Source: Trichobilharzia szidati (Eukaryota > Platyhelminthes > Trematoda > Strigeidida > Schistosomatidae). From it: DNA of 64,000 bases. The stretch lies in NCBI GenBank assembly GCA_944472155.2, contig OX235272.1, positions 89,224,020 to 89,288,019 of the forward strand. The letters run 5' to 3'. Made by a program: the position numbers and the translations under genes. The notes under the pieces were generated by a model. The model did not search any database, was not told the DNA's origin, and worked only from the letters and a program-made list of their open reading frames with translations. Shown here piece after piece: positions 10,262-21,458 of the stretch (positions are counted from its first letter, which is position 1; each line of letters begins with the position of its first letter).

Positions 10262-11190
10262 TTATTATTATTGTCTCCTTTAGTTCATAGCCGCACGTCT
10301 TCATTGCGTTTGGTTCTTTGCCATCGTTTTCACCTGGCTCCATGTCTGACCACATGCTTTCATCTCCTCTTCATATGACCTCCTCCATGTCACCCCACCC
10401 TCGAACTGACGACCAACTCACGACTTCCCATTCGGGTTCCACTCGAGTGGTTGACTGGTGTGTGATGACCCTCACTTGACGGTTTGTCTTCTCAGAGTAT
10501 AGCAAATCCACCTCCATTTCTTCCTGAATATTTTTTGCACAGTCGGTTCCTTATGGGTTGGTTCGCTCATTGCTACAGATCCCTTTCTGTTGCCGATCTC
10601 TTTTGACCACCTGATCTTGAATATTGATCGAAAACAGCTGTTGATGAAGGTCTGTGGTTTGTTCGAAGTTCTCTTCGTGACACGGTGCCAAGTCTCTCAT
10701 CTGTATAAAAGGGAGCACTGACTTCACATTGGAGTCTAAAATCCGGATCATATTTTTCATGCTGTGGGCTGCTGATCTCCACTCAGACTTGAGAGAAATG
10801 AAAGCTTGCCTTGCTTTCCCGATCCTTGTAGCTTTGATATCCTCATCAGTTCCGTCCACCTGTATTTGAAACGATGCTTCCCAGGTAGGTAGGTGAAGGA
10901 GGTTGCTTCTTCCAGATTTCTCCCATTTATACTGATTGTTGTCTGTTGTTGCTGTTGGCCAGGAATCTTCATGACCTCTGTCTTCTCTATGTTCACCTGA
11001 AGCCCCCTGTCTTTGATGCTTCTCCTTCTATCGCCAACTTGTTGCTTTTCACTTGTATATCTTCCAGTTTGTGGGAAGTCAGACATATCATCGTTGAAAT
11101 CCAGACCCATCAAGTATTTTGTGTGGGTCCATTTTATGGCTGCCTCCTGGTTGCCCGGCCCTCTGTCTGTCACATTATCCAGTCTACTGC
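10262..11190 (-). pseudogene. LINE (RTE/SR-type) 3' fragment
   Basis: On the minus strand 11173-10757 reads 'IKWTHTK...LDFNDDMSDFP', where the RT FADD box has become FNDD. It continues through 'LQVNIEKTEVMKIPGQ' and 'INGRNLEEATSFTYLP'. A second frame (10859-10551) gives 'DEDIKATRIGKARQAFISL' and 'SNVKSVLPF'. 10500-10262 is the 3' end. Frameshifts and missing residues mark it as dead, but it is the best-preserved 3' half of this family here. Confidence 0.75.
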
Positions 11191-12164
11191 AATCAGAAAA
11201 ATCATTTTAACTTTGTACTTACCTTCCACTTTTCTCCTAGGTTACATATCATTGTCCTGAAGTTTGTGTATCATCTTTTGAATTGATCCTTATTATTTGT
11301 CTATATCCTTGAGTAATCCCTCATTTAAACGCTTCTCTTCGTGGTTGTGTGATAATGCTGATAATGTGTTGTTTTGCAATGCCATTTTGCTTGAGTGAGT
11401 CAAGCTCATCCTAACCTTGGACTATATTCAGGAACTGTTTGTACTTCATTCTTGCTAAAATAGTTTAGACCCCACTTTTTTGGGAATATTCTTCTTGATT
11501 ATTGGAAATTACTCACGGTTGATTTGGGTAAATAGTATTATTCTACGGTACTTGATTTGTACTTGAGAAACTAGTTGAGGGAGAAAGAATAGTAACATGA
11601 AGAAACATGGGAGAGATCACAAGATTTTTGACCTGCATCGCCATCAGTCTCCAGCCATTGGTTCTTAGAATCTCTAGGATCCCTGCCAGGCAGTTTACAC
11701 CTCCTTACGTGCTTAGGTCGAACCAGCTGTCAAATATTTCGTGAAGTGCCACCAAGTTTTGATTTGACCAACCCTACTTCTTTTCCAACCTAATCTCATG
11801 TCAGCTGACATTGCCCAACGATGAATACGGTGGCAGGGCTATTGAAACACGTATCCTCTCCATCTCCTCAGTTAACACTTTACGCCTAACCTCAGTACTG
11901 ACTTCAGTGTTATACCACTTGACTCTGGTAGGCACTGCTAGTCACTCTCAACCTCATAAAACAGATTTAAATCATAGCAGGAAAAAGGCTATCTGATTAG
12001 ATTCATATGCTCAAACCATTCAACATTTACACCACCACTCATCTCTATAGCATACACACGGAATCTACATCAAATGGAAGGAAATTACAACCCACTTAGA
12101 AGTTGGACAATAAAGTTCAGTCTTCAGATTGGTGGAACTGCAAGTTGAAGACTGATGTTTTGAG
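11191..12164. repeat. No gene; contains a low-copy dispersed repeat
   Basis: 11590-11990 shares stretches such as 'cacctccttacgtgc' and 'ctttacgcctaacctcag' with 42840-43180. Function unknown. The rest is AT-rich intergenic DNA. Confidence 0.4.
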
Positions 12165-12600
12165 TGCTATCAGTAAGTAGTATCAAGTTTGACCACAAAT
12201 TGATAGCAGTCAGAGAAGCTTTAGAGAACCATGCAATACTTGACAGCTGTTTAGTTTTAGTTTGGGACTTACCAGCAGGGCTCTCAGGACCTTTCGGTTA
12301 CAAGGCGAGTTCGTAGACCATTCAGCCACTGGGACCAATTACACTGGCTGGCAGGTGCACTACAATCACGAATTGGTAGAAGTTAGAATTCATGGGCCAT
12401 TGAGTCAGGTCTCGGTGGCTAAATAGTCTATGGGCTTGACTTGTAACCAGAAGGTGATGGGTCCGTATTGTTGAAGAGTCTCAATCTAGGACGAAACAGC
12501 TGTCTAGTACACTCTGCTGGTTTTCAGTGGTTATCTAACTGATATCAGTCTGTTTTCAAACCTGAGGCAAATTCAATCCCTACAAACTAATTCTTGAAAA
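12165..12600 (+). mobile_element. Hammerhead SINE, family b, inverted composite, decayed
   Basis: Antisense half (about 12190-12340), then a sense tRNA-like head and a hammerhead relic (12465-12510). Its core reads TTGAAGA, so C3 is lost. Stem I survives only with wobble pairs. The palindromic stem III ACAGCTGT is intact. Confidence 0.6.
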
Positions 12601-13390
12601 GTATTTAGTAAATAGAAGTAACAATACTGTATTCAAACAACGCCATCTTGTGCATTTGTTGAAACCATTTTATTTTTTAGTCAGTAGTGCATATTTTGTT
12701 TGTATTTTTATGGATTTTCTTAGTTGTAGGTAGCATGCATAACTGCTAGCGTGTTATTTCCATCAACCGCTCACAATTTATAAATCACGTGTTCATCAAC
12801 CTTTCATTCATTAATTAACACTATTGATTATCTTAATAAATCCAAGTATGAGGCTACTGCATACGGTGTATTGATTTTTCTTTCCATTTAAAGTGTGTAT
12901 TTTGTACTTGCTCTGAGGAAATATGATGGGAAGCACACTCAGTTGGCTGTATTGGTACAAATAAGTTGTGATGCGAAATCGGAAGATATTAATTAGTTTG
13001 TGTGAGTGACCTTGAGCTTTCCTGTAGAGTTAAGACTGTGTTAGTAGCCAATTAGAAATTAGATAAGTAATGTTATTCGGAAACTCTTTAGTGTGCCATA
13101 AGTACTTTCTTTTAAATAGAGTTGGTTTAAAGTTTGTTGCGAATATTTTTGTTATTTAAAAATGATTTGTTGCTTTTATTTTTCCAATTAAAAGCCTTAA
13201 GAATTTTCTCAAATTGTCAGCTGAATTTACCTAGTTTGACTAATGAAAATGATAAATATTTAAATGACTTAATACATAAAAATTATAAGATAAAATTAAA
13301 CTAATGTGGTCAGATGAATGCCTGGGAATTTGAGTTTTTAAAAGTTTCAGATAGCATGACATCTAATGCATACTGAATGACAGTCAAATC
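12601..13390. other. Intergenic, no feature seen
   Basis: AT-rich, no supported feature. Confidence 0.4.
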
Positions 13391-15185
13391 TCTACCTCAA
13401 CTTCGTCGACTTTGAAAAGGCGTTCGACAGGGTTGACCACGAAGTAATTTGGAAACTATTTCAACATTACGGAGTGCCTGAAATATTTATCAGCCTCATT
13501 CAGCAACTATATGACAGTAACACGTGTCAGGTGATCCACTATGAGGAATTCAGAGAAGCCTCTGAAGTGAAGACAGGAGTAATTTAGGTTTTTTACGAGT
13601 TGACCACAGATTGATATCAGTTAGAGAAGTATTGGAAACCAAGGAGTACTGGGCAGCTGCTGTATCATCCCAGTTTGGGAATCATCGGCAGTACGCACCC
13701 ACTGCCACGGGTCGAACCCAGGACCTTCCGGTTACAAGGCAAGCTCGTATACCATTCAGCCACTGGGACCCGATTCAATGGCTCATGAATTCTAACTTCC
13801 ACAAATTCGTGATTTAACACGACTCCAACCATTATCGTTGGTGGGACATCCATCCACACACGTGACATCTAATTGGACCTCACTGGTCACGACTTCTTAC
13901 TAGAACTCCAGGAATTTCCATCCTGTAGCAAGTCACTAGTGAGCATCAGATTAATTTTCTATAGTTTGGTTTGTAAGGGTTAGTTTTGCTTTTACGAGTT
14001 GATCACGGATTGATATCAGTTAGAGAACCATTGGAAACCAGGTCCTGGGTTCGACCCGTGGCAGTGGGTACGTACTGCCGATGATTCCTAAACTAGGATG
14101 AAACAACAGCTGTCCAGTACTCCTTGGTTTTCAATGTTTCTCTAACTGATATCAATCCGTGATCAACTCGTAAAAATATAACTGACTCTTACAAAACAAG
14201 CTATAGAAAAGTAATATAAGGCTGCCTATTATCACAGACGATATTCCTAGTTACGGTGGATTGGATTATTCGTCAGACTGTGGGGAGCGAGAAGGCAGGA
14301 ATACACTGGACCGACAAGAAGACTGTTGAAGATCTGGTTTTCGCGAGTGGATAATTTATGTCTAATGTCACTTAAATTCGAAGAATTACAGGCGAAAAAC
14401 AACAGGTTAGCAGAAGAGGTAGACAGCAAAATAGGACTTCAAGTGAACATAGAGAAGATGGGGACGATGAAGATATACTTAACCAAACAATAAGGACTAA
14501 AAGCACCAATTACTTTCATTGGGAGAAATTTGAAAGAGGTCGCTTCCTTCAGTTATCTAGGCAGCATCATTTCAACTACAGGCAATCGGCACGAATGAGG
14601 ATGTCAAAACCAGAATCGGAAAGAGAAGGCAGAGCTTCGCCAATTCTAAATAAGTCTGGAAATTTACTGCATAGCAAAGCATGATAAATAAGATTCAGAT
14701 TTTCAACACCAGTGTTAAATCCAATCATTCTTTATGGATCATAAACTTGGAACTGACATCGTGAAAAGCATTTCCAGCTAGCTAAAGACTTTTATCAACA
14801 ACTGCCTCCTCTGGCTCCATATTGAAAATCAGATGGTTGGCCAGAAAGAATTAGGAAGAAGAAACACTGAGATCGAACCAATCAGGAACCTATTGTTGAG
14901 AAAATATGTGGAGGAAAATGGAAATGGACCGGATACATGTTAAGGAGATAACTGAATGACATCACGCGCTAGGCTATCACTCGAGTGGAATCCGAATAAC
15001 AAACGACGAGTAAGTCATGGGTCCGAGAGTGACATAGAGAAGATCGTGTGAGGAGGAGGGGGAGGAGATGACAGACTATGGGCAACCGTGGGGCGGCTAA
15101 AAAGGAGTACAGAGGACAGGATGAAATGGAGATGGGCTTTTGAAGCCCTATGTTCCACACGAGACCTAAGGGAATAATAATAATA
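13391..15185 (+). pseudogene. LINE reverse-transcriptase relic split by a SINE
   Basis: 13391-13586 encodes RT blocks 'LYLNFVDFEKAFDRVDHEVIWKLF' in pieces (catalytic Asp in the DFEKAFD motif) and 'SEVKTGV'. The sequence resumes at about 14221 with 'CLLS', 'AGIHWTDKKTVEDLVFAS' (FADD box destroyed) and later LINE C-terminal pieces to about 15165. The break holds a 620-bp SINE complex flanked by AGTAATTTAGG (13578-13588) and AGTAATATAAG (14210-14220). The 3' end is followed by an AAT-rich tail (15170-15190). Dead. Confidence 0.7.
13589..14209 (-). mobile_element. Hammerhead SINE complex, family b (two units, one folded back)
   Basis: 13589-13985 is a minus-strand unit (antisense ribozyme near 13648-13700, tRNA-like head, 5' part). 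13993-14174 is a foldback unit: about 50 bp beginning 'ttttacgagttgatcacgg' is repeated inverted at its other end. Between these is a plus-strand B box and ribozyme whose core is CCGATGA (U4 changed). Imperfect 11-bp duplications flank the whole complex inside a LINE. Confidence 0.65.
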
Positions 15186-15684
15186 GTAATAATATATAAA
15201 TATAATGCTACCCTTTAACTATCATACTTAAAACATGATATTTTTGTTCACTGTGCTATTTCAATTTTACCTTTGACTAGTGCCCTCTAGTGATAAAATG
15301 TGCTACGTGATAATATGGATACATTGGCGAATCTGTCTGTTTTTCATTGCAATGTATTTTGAAGACAACTGTACATTTCAATTTTTACTGTACTGAAATA
15401 AAGTTTCCGACAACTTTACAATATTTTTATCTAAATTTATGATTTTAGAAAGTTATGTACCATAAGTGTAACTATGTGCATTTTGATCAGATTTTTTAAA
15501 ATGTCTGTTAAACTATCTATTTATAGAAAGTTGAAATAAGTTGAATCGCTTGAAAGTAACTCAAATGTGGTCAGTTGTTTTCATTAATTTCAGCGAATGA
15601 AATCGAAGACCAGACTGATTAGTCACCAGGGCTTAACCTAAGTCATGTTTCTAGTCTCCAGTGTTTGTGTTGATGCAGTTCTAT
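15186..15684. other. Intergenic, no feature seen
   Basis: AT-rich, no supported feature. Confidence 0.4.
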
Positions 15685-15979
15685 TGTGGTGAGAGCAGCC
15701 TGTTAGCCAAATTGGTAGACAGCAATTTACGTCAATGAATGTTTACGTCCCAAATCTTGGTCATGAGAAAAACAAGAACAAAGACTTTGCGTGGGCGGAT
15801 ACGATTCGCAGATATATGGTATGATCATCAAAGAAACGGCCACAAAGAGATGACAGATTAACTTTCAGCGAGAAAACAACCAATCAGAAGACGCTGTTTC
15901 TCTGCTAACAATAACGAATAATAATGTACATAAAAATATATAAATATTTGTTGCCTGATTCTTGTCTTCTGTCGTTACG
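15685..15979 (-). mobile_element. Solo LTR, minus orientation, 4-bp TSD
   Basis: 295 bp, reverse complement of the LTR family at 31956, 34009 and 52649. It is flanked by CTAT on both sides (15681-15684, 15980-15983). The terminal dinucleotide at one end has changed from CA to CG. No internal coding region follows, so it is a solo LTR. The 4-bp duplication and the length of the longer copies suggest a Ty3-type element such as Boudicca; this assignment is from memory. Confidence 0.65.
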
Positions 15980-16029
15980 CTATCAATCAAGTTTGAAAGG
16001 TGTTCATCAAGCTAAGTGACTGATAACAG

Positions 16030-16425
16030 TTGCTGTGCATTTCGAAATCGTGTCGAATGGTTGGAGGTACTCGGCAGGGAGAGTTAGAAATCGTCATTGG
16101 GGCGCATCTATAATCTCAAAAGGAGTTGTTTCCCCTAAGAGATTCAAACCCACAGCATGAAGTGCTGAACTCAGAGACTTTATCCCTCAGTCAGTACAGT
16201 TCAACAGGGAGTCGGTTGTATTTCCAAATGAATATCTCAGTAGTAAAATCACTGACTGCAAGACTAGATGATGTGGTTGCGAATCTTCTAAGAGATATCA
16301 CTTTCTTCCAGGTTGCAGATACACCTTGCTGGTGAATGTCAACAAACACGCAGCTTATGTCCAAGTGTCCCTGCCAACTGCCTCTAGTCAACTGATATTA
16401 AACTGAAGGCTATCTGAGGAGAATA
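16030..16425 (+). mobile_element. Hammerhead SINE, family c, decayed composite
   Basis: Ends are inverted: 'ggttggaggtactcggcagg' at 16059-16078 against 'cctgccaactgcctc' at 16372-16386. The 3' part 'gcagatacaccttgctgg' matches family c at 28.4 kb, but the ribozyme core is broken ('ttgctggtgaatgtc'). Confidence 0.5.
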
Positions 16426-16469
16426 ACTTTATTTCAGACTTAACCATGACTATGGGAAATTATTGCTAT

Positions 16470-16790
16470 CATCATTATTGTTTCCTTTAGTTCCTAGAGG
16501 AACATAGGGCTTCAGCCGAACGTCTCCATTGCATTCGGTTCTCCACCAATGTTTTCACCTGACTCCACGTCTGACCGCATGCTTTCATATCCTCTTCACA
16601 TGAACTACTCCATGTCACCCCACCCTCGAACTGATGACCAACTCGCCGTTTCCCATTCGGGTTCCACTCGAGTGATGGCCTGGCGTGTGATGTCACTCAC
16701 TTGATGGTTTTCTTGGAGTATGGCCGATCTACCCCTATTTCTTCCTGCATATTTGTTGCACAGTTGGTTCCTATGTTCGAAGGTAAACGA
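16470..16790 (-). pseudogene. LINE (RTE/SR-type) extreme 3' fragment
   Basis: Minus strand: 'RKNRGRSAILQENHQVSDI' region and 'TRVEPEWETASWSSVRGW', the C-terminus of the family at 10.3 kb, truncated at its 5' side. Short ATT tail near 16470-16480. Confidence 0.65.
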
Positions 16791-16914
16791 ATTACAATAA
16801 ATTCTACAACTTCCTGTCCAGTAAAACACAAGAGAAATGAGAGTTTTATGCAAATAAGTAAATGTAACACACAATTCGAAAAGCCGACTGTGGGAAATGT
16901 TATCTGTTAACTTA

Positions 16915-17165
16915 TTATTATTCCCTTAGCTTCTGAGTAGAGCATATAGCCTCAACAGGATATATCTCCACTTTATCCTATCTCCTGCATTCCTTTTTGA
17001 CCGGCTCCACAACTGTCATCTCTCCTCACACGACTCCCTCCATGTCACCTTCAGACCGATGCCCAGCTCGTTGTTTCCCATTCGGGTTTAACTTGACCGA
17101 CGGCCTGGTGCGCGATGTCCCTCAACAGTCTTATCAGTGTGTGTCCTATCAGTCTCCATTGTCTT
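16915..17165 (-). pseudogene. LINE 3' fragment, divergent subfamily
   Basis: Matches 8185-8450 in layout ('cttctgagtagagcat', 'atgtcaccttcagacc', 'cccattcgggttta'). Minus-strand LINE C-terminus, 5'-truncated. TTATTATT tail at its start. Confidence 0.5.
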
Positions 17166-17879
17166 CGGCATACTCCCCTGGAAAATTAAAATTTTATTGA
17201 TCATAAGACCATTCGATGTAACCTTCTGTTGGCATTTTGTTGTTGACCTCATAAGTAATGACTGAAGGTGAAGTGCGAAAATCTCGTTGGTGGCAAAGTT
17301 TGAACTAACAGCTTCTGAATTACCAGTCTAGTGCTTTGAATCTTTTAACTAAGTTGGTACGGTATTTCTATCATCAGGTCATATTTGTGCTCGTATATTC
17401 AGCTAGGCTGAGTCTAAAAGTGTATGAAGGGTTGTCGAACATTACATATATAGCGAGCTTAGTAACTGTACAAATATTAGAATAAAAATCCAAGTTAATG
17501 AAATGATAGTGTAACAGTATATTATAAAAAATACAGTTAACGAGTTATATAAATTAATGGTTACTTGGTGATACAGTTAAACGTCCGCTGTTACAAATTA
17601 TTAATATAATCCACAGAAGTGTTCATTGCTCGAGTCATGTTTACTAGTAGAAGCTGTGCACCGATTGTAGAATAGTCTTCGGATGAGGATGAGAGGTTCC
17701 TGAAAAATCCAGAGGATACAACACGGTTAGTAGTGAAGCAAGTAGACAGTATGGAGCAGTGAGAAAACGAAGCGTCGAGTAGCACACTGTATTTTTGATT
17801 GTACTCCGAAGTTATGTATATTTTACAATGAATCGTTTTAAACAAAAGTTATGTACAATGTATTATACAATCATATTGT
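17166..17879. other. Intergenic, no feature seen
   Basis: No supported gene or repeat. Confidence 0.4.
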
Positions 17880-18075
17880 TCCAGACTCCACAGATGTACC
17901 TGGAGTTCCAAGTGAGTGGTGGTACTCCAAACTGGGACTTGAACCTAGCACCCAAAGTGTTATCCACTAGGCCACCTGAGGCACTATCACTCATTGGGCA
18001 TTGGAGGTAAATTCAGCTGACAAGTTCCCAAAGTGGACGAAACGTGCATCTTGAATTCCACTGCTAATCACTATT
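17880..18075 (+). mobile_element. Hammerhead SINE, family a-like, composite
   Basis: An antisense tRNA-like head ('gttatccactaggccac', inverted A box) is joined to a sense hammerhead at 18011-18056. Stem I pairs ATTCAG with TTGAAT, a changed but still paired stem compared with other copies. Stem II GTTC/GGAC and GAAA are kept. The core reads CTGACAA, so G8 is lost. Confidence 0.55.
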
Positions 18076-18119
18076 CACGAGATAAAATCATCTTCTTATC
18101 CTCAAACATCGTCGAACCT

Positions 18120-18240
18120 GAACTTAACTCTTGAAATGTGATGTTAGGCGGTTGGAGGCAGTCAACAGAAAGCTGTGGACCTAGATTTTGTGCTTAGTGT
18201 CACTTGTCATCAACGCATATCTACAAACTCAATGGTATCT
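18120..18240 (-). mobile_element. SINE family c fragment
   Basis: 'ggttggaggcagtcaacag', 'ggacctagattttgtgct' and 'cacttgtcatcaacgc' align with 43600-43680. Ribozyme core decayed. Confidence 0.4.
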
Positions 18241-18375
18241 TGATAAGTATTTCCATTCTATGTACAATGAGACTATAAGTGGAAAGTTAATGACCTATTT
18301 AACTCTAAGTCAGACATCATAGTTACAAGACTGGAGAAAATTTATAATCACCAGTGTAAAACCCTCAATGAAATA

Positions 18376-19906
18376 TTAAGAATAAAAAGATAGTTGCAGT
18401 GAAGGAAATTTTATTTTCGACGAAATCATCAACTAGGCTGTACATTCGTGTGTTTATGATAATAAATGGGTAGGAAAGTTCCAGAATAATTTCTGGTCAA
18501 GGGTCAGATTAATAAAATTACAATTAGGAATTAAAATGTCATAATAAATAGGGGGACGAATAAAGCTCAGACAAAGTAGCATCATAATTACTGAGAAGAT
18601 TGAAATATTGTGCAATTAGGGGTAAGAAATGTAGAAATAACAAAAATAGACAGGATGTTTGGATAAAAAATCTAGTGGGATCATAACTAATGTGACGAAT
18701 AATTGTTTATGTAATCAGGGATTAAATATGTAGAAACAATAAAATGACAAAATAGACAGGAAGTTTGGATAAGAAAGGCAATGGGATAGTCACTTTTAAA
18801 AGAATTACCTGTTTATGATGGCCACGGCAGGGACAAGGGTTGAACGTATTTCTTTTGGATACATAGCGTGGGTTTGAGCTTTTGGATGACTAGTGCCTCG
18901 GCTATGCCCAGATGTCTTGGTTTTACTCCCTTTGATAGGTTTGATCGAATCTTGTATATTATTTTGAAGGATTTTTCGGATGGCGCTGAATGTCCTGAAT
19001 TGACCAGATGTTCTGTCACTGAACTATATACCCGTTTTCGTTCTCCTTTTACTTGCCAGGCTCGATAGTGTTCACGAGCGCGCTTTTCAAGTTGGCGCAT
19101 GGTACGGCCGATGTACTCATCTCCGCACGTGCAAGTAAACTGGTATATGCAAACAGAAGTGGCCCAATGCGACAGCTTGTCTTTCGCGTTCTGGCTGAAC
19201 AGTTTCTTGCAGGAAAACGTCAGTCGTAGGCTTGCGGCGAAGTATGTCTTCCTCAGAGATTTACAGAGGCGTTTACAAAGGATTTCTGCTTCAATGTCAC
19301 CTTTGAATTCTAGATGAAGCAGAAATATCTTCTTCGGGACGGATTGAACTTGTTCGGAAGTCTTCTTTGATTTGAGGTTCTTGTCTATGAACCTAGGCGG
19401 AAAACCGTTTTCCATCCAACCGTTTTGCCATCCAAAAGCTCAAACCTACGCTACGTATCCTAAAGAAATACGTCCAACCCTTGTCCCTGCTATGGCCATT
19501 ATAAACAGGTAATTCTTTTAATAGTGACTATCCCATTACCTTTCTTATCCAAACTTCCTGTTTATTCATGTTATCTTTAAGTTTTTCTTAATCCCTATTT
19601 ACACTACCATATTTTCATATCCACACTTCCTGTTTATTTTGTCATTTTATTGTTTCTACATTTCTGACCCCTGATTGCACAATATTTTAATCTTCTCAGT
19701 AATTATGATGCTACTTTGTCTGAGCTTTATTCGTCCCCCTATTTATTATGACATTTTAATTCCTAATTGTAATTTTATTAATCTGACCCTTGACCAGAAA
19801 TTATTCTGGAACTTTCCTACCCATTTATTATAAAACACACGAATGTACAGCCTAGTTGATGATTTCGTCGAAAATAAAATTTCCTTCGCTGCAACTGTCT
19901 TTTTAT
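18376..19906 (-). mobile_element. PLE fragment bracketed by inverted arms
   Basis: The left arm (about 18376-18890) and right arm (about 19432-19906) are inverted copies of a PLE 3' end, including the last codons and the whole 3' untranslated part. Between and overlapping the left arm lies the GIY-YIG coding fragment on the minus strand. The left arm is longer in one segment (18600-18720), where related 'ggatgtttggata' and 'ggaagtttggata' stretches are repeated. Confidence 0.7.
18813..19415 (-). CDS. PLE polyprotein C-terminus: GIY-YIG endonuclease fragment
   Basis: Open for 200 codons; the first ~60 form the tail of the RT-to-endonuclease linker. Residues about 88-180 form a GIY-YIG domain: 'CIYQF' (Tyr91) takes the GIY place, a C-x-C pair sits at 95 and 97, 'EYIGRTMRQLEKR' holds the YIG (101-103) and the following Arg residues, 'TEHLVNSGH' is at 134-142, and 'IAEAL' supplies the expected catalytic Glu (173). 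In full PLEs this domain nicks target DNA for priming by the upstream telomerase-related RT. The RT is absent here, so this is a 5'-truncated piece with an incidental start codon. No internal stop or frameshift interrupts the domain. Its stop lies inside the left inverted arm. Confidence 0.7.
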   Translation of the reverse strand: MENGFPPRFIDKNLKSKKTSEQVQSVPKKIFLLHLEFKGDIEAEILCKRLCKSLRKTYFAASLRLTFSCKKLFSQNAKDKLSHWATSVCIYQFTCTCGDEYIGRTMRQLEKRAREHYRAWQVKGERKRVYSSVTEHLVNSGHSAPSEKSFKIIYKIRSNLSKGVKPRHLGIAEALVIQKLKPTLCIQKKYVQPLSLPWPS

Positions 19907-19910
19907 TATT

Positions 19911-20735
19911 CCCTATGATCAAATATTAAAAAATTTAATACCTCCCTCAGTTTCTTCAATTATTTTTTTAAATTGTTTTTCAGCAATATTGTCAACCCTA
20001 CTCCGTCTATTTCTCATACCTGCATAGTTTGTATTGTCACATGGAACAAGATGGATGAATCGATACACAAACATGCAAGATCTAAATTTGTCAGTGTTAT
20101 CATCTGCCAATTTATCTGACTGAATAACACACTGGTTCGTTCTGTTCTGTTCTGTACTTCAATGTGAAATTGTACTGTTTCAGTGTAAAATCTATTTGTC
20201 ACAGCCATAAATAATGACGCATTAATACTACTACTATTACAAGCATCACATGACTCTATGTAGGAGTATGCATGAATGTGATGTTTTAGAGTTGAAAATA
20301 AAGTGTATGCGTTTCTATCTCATCAAATAGTCTTTCTTAATCACATTATGCGCACAGGTTCCGAAAATAATAATAGCTGCTATTAGCGTGTTGTAAAGAC
20401 AACGTTTTTTTCAAGTCTGCCACCAACGCAGTTTTACCAGCAGTGTACTTGCTTTTGGACAATGAATGTGAAATGTAATTTAACACTCATAATATTTGTT
20501 CCAGCGTGTTTTATTTAAAAAAAATAGACTTAATTCTTACAGATTATTTCAAGGTTTATTTATACTCATGGTAAACTGATAGGTCAAGAATATGCTGGAT
20601 GTTGTTTTAATAACTTCTCTTTATTAGTGTGAACAACATTCTGTTCATGTGTTCCGTTATCTACAAACTAACCAGTTGGATTGATGATGAATAAGTGGTT
20701 GGAACAGCTGACAGTAAGGAATTTTTACTAATTAA
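19911..20735. other. Intergenic, no feature seen
   Basis: AT-rich; no supported gene or repeat. Confidence 0.4.
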
Positions 20736-20737
20736 TG

Positions 20738-21095
20738 TTGGTTGGAGGATTTCATGATGAGCTGAGAACCATTGGAAAACCAGCTGGGAGTACTGGACAG
20801 CTGTTTCGTCCTAGTTTGGGACTCTTCATCAGTACGCACCCACCGGAGTTCGAACCCAGGACCTTCTCGTTACAAGGCGAGCTCGTAGACCATCGAGCCA
20901 CTGGGACTCGATCCAATGGTTCTTGAATTCTAACTTCTGCCAATTCACGACATAGTGCGACCATTTCGCAATGTCTTCTGTGACGAGTTACTGCCTCATC
21001 TTTGACCTGCTGTACCCTACTGGTCACGACTTCCCACTAGAACCTCAGGTTAACTGCCCGAATAGGGCCAGTCGCTAGTGAGCATCAGATTAATT
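20738..21095 (-). mobile_element. Hammerhead SINE, family b, minus strand
   Basis: Complete body in reverse: tail and ribozyme (about 20786-20842), tRNA-like head (B box GTTCGAACCC complement near 20848-20860), 5' end 'attaatctgatgctc' (reverse of about 21079-21093). Stem II, GAAA, stem III and stem I are perfect, but the sense core reads AUGAAGA after GUACUG, so C3 is A and activity should be lost. Confidence 0.65.
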
Positions 21096-21228
21096 TTCAA
21101 GTATTAAACAATTTAAATAAATATTAAACAAATTTATAACAGAAAGCATGTAATGATGGCTATATTTTTTGTCAGGCTGGAACTCCGTTATATATATGTG
21201 ATAAATGAGACACACGAATACCAGATAT

Positions 21229-21238
21229 AATAAAGAGA
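21229..21238. repeat. 5' target-site duplication of the RTE element
   Basis: AATAAAGAGA, repeated exactly at 24613-24622 directly after the (TGA)n tail. The first A of the downstream copy is shared with the tail. Confidence 0.85.
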
Positions 21239-21458
21239 TGGAGCTCATAAGTCCAGAAAGACAGTCCATCTTCGGGAGACAACCCTGAGGAAAAATCGGT
21301 CTTGGATAGGAGATGGGTGCCACCAAGACCTATCAAACCCAATACTGGGCAGATGGAGCTCATGAGTCCTGAAAGACAGTCCATCTTCGGGAGACAACCC
21401 TGAGGAAAAATCGGTCTTGGAGAGGAGATGGGTGCCGTCAAGACCTATCAAACCCAGT
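21238..21458 (+). repeat. Tandem 5' monomers (115-bp unit, about two copies)
   Basis: Unit 1 starts at 21238 and unit 2 at 21353, both with 'atggagctcat'. They differ at few positions. The ORF start codon (21428) lies in unit 2. The equivalent ATG in unit 1 (21313) is out of frame and opens a short upstream ORF ending at 21372. Tandem 5' monomers resemble promoter monomers of some LINEs; a promoter role is inferred. Confidence 0.7.

Noticed and set aside
18376..18440. Hammerhead at the PLE ends reading 'gttgatgatttcgtcgaaaa' on the sense strand (also 6440-6480 and 19855-19895)
   Set aside because: C3 is U in all three copies, stem II is unconvincing and the stem I strands are offset by several bases. 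Possible variant, but not supported enough to annotate.
21238..21458. CRISPR-like direct repeats
   Set aside because: Only two long adjacent units, no spacers, eukaryotic context, and they are the 5' monomers of a retrotransposon.
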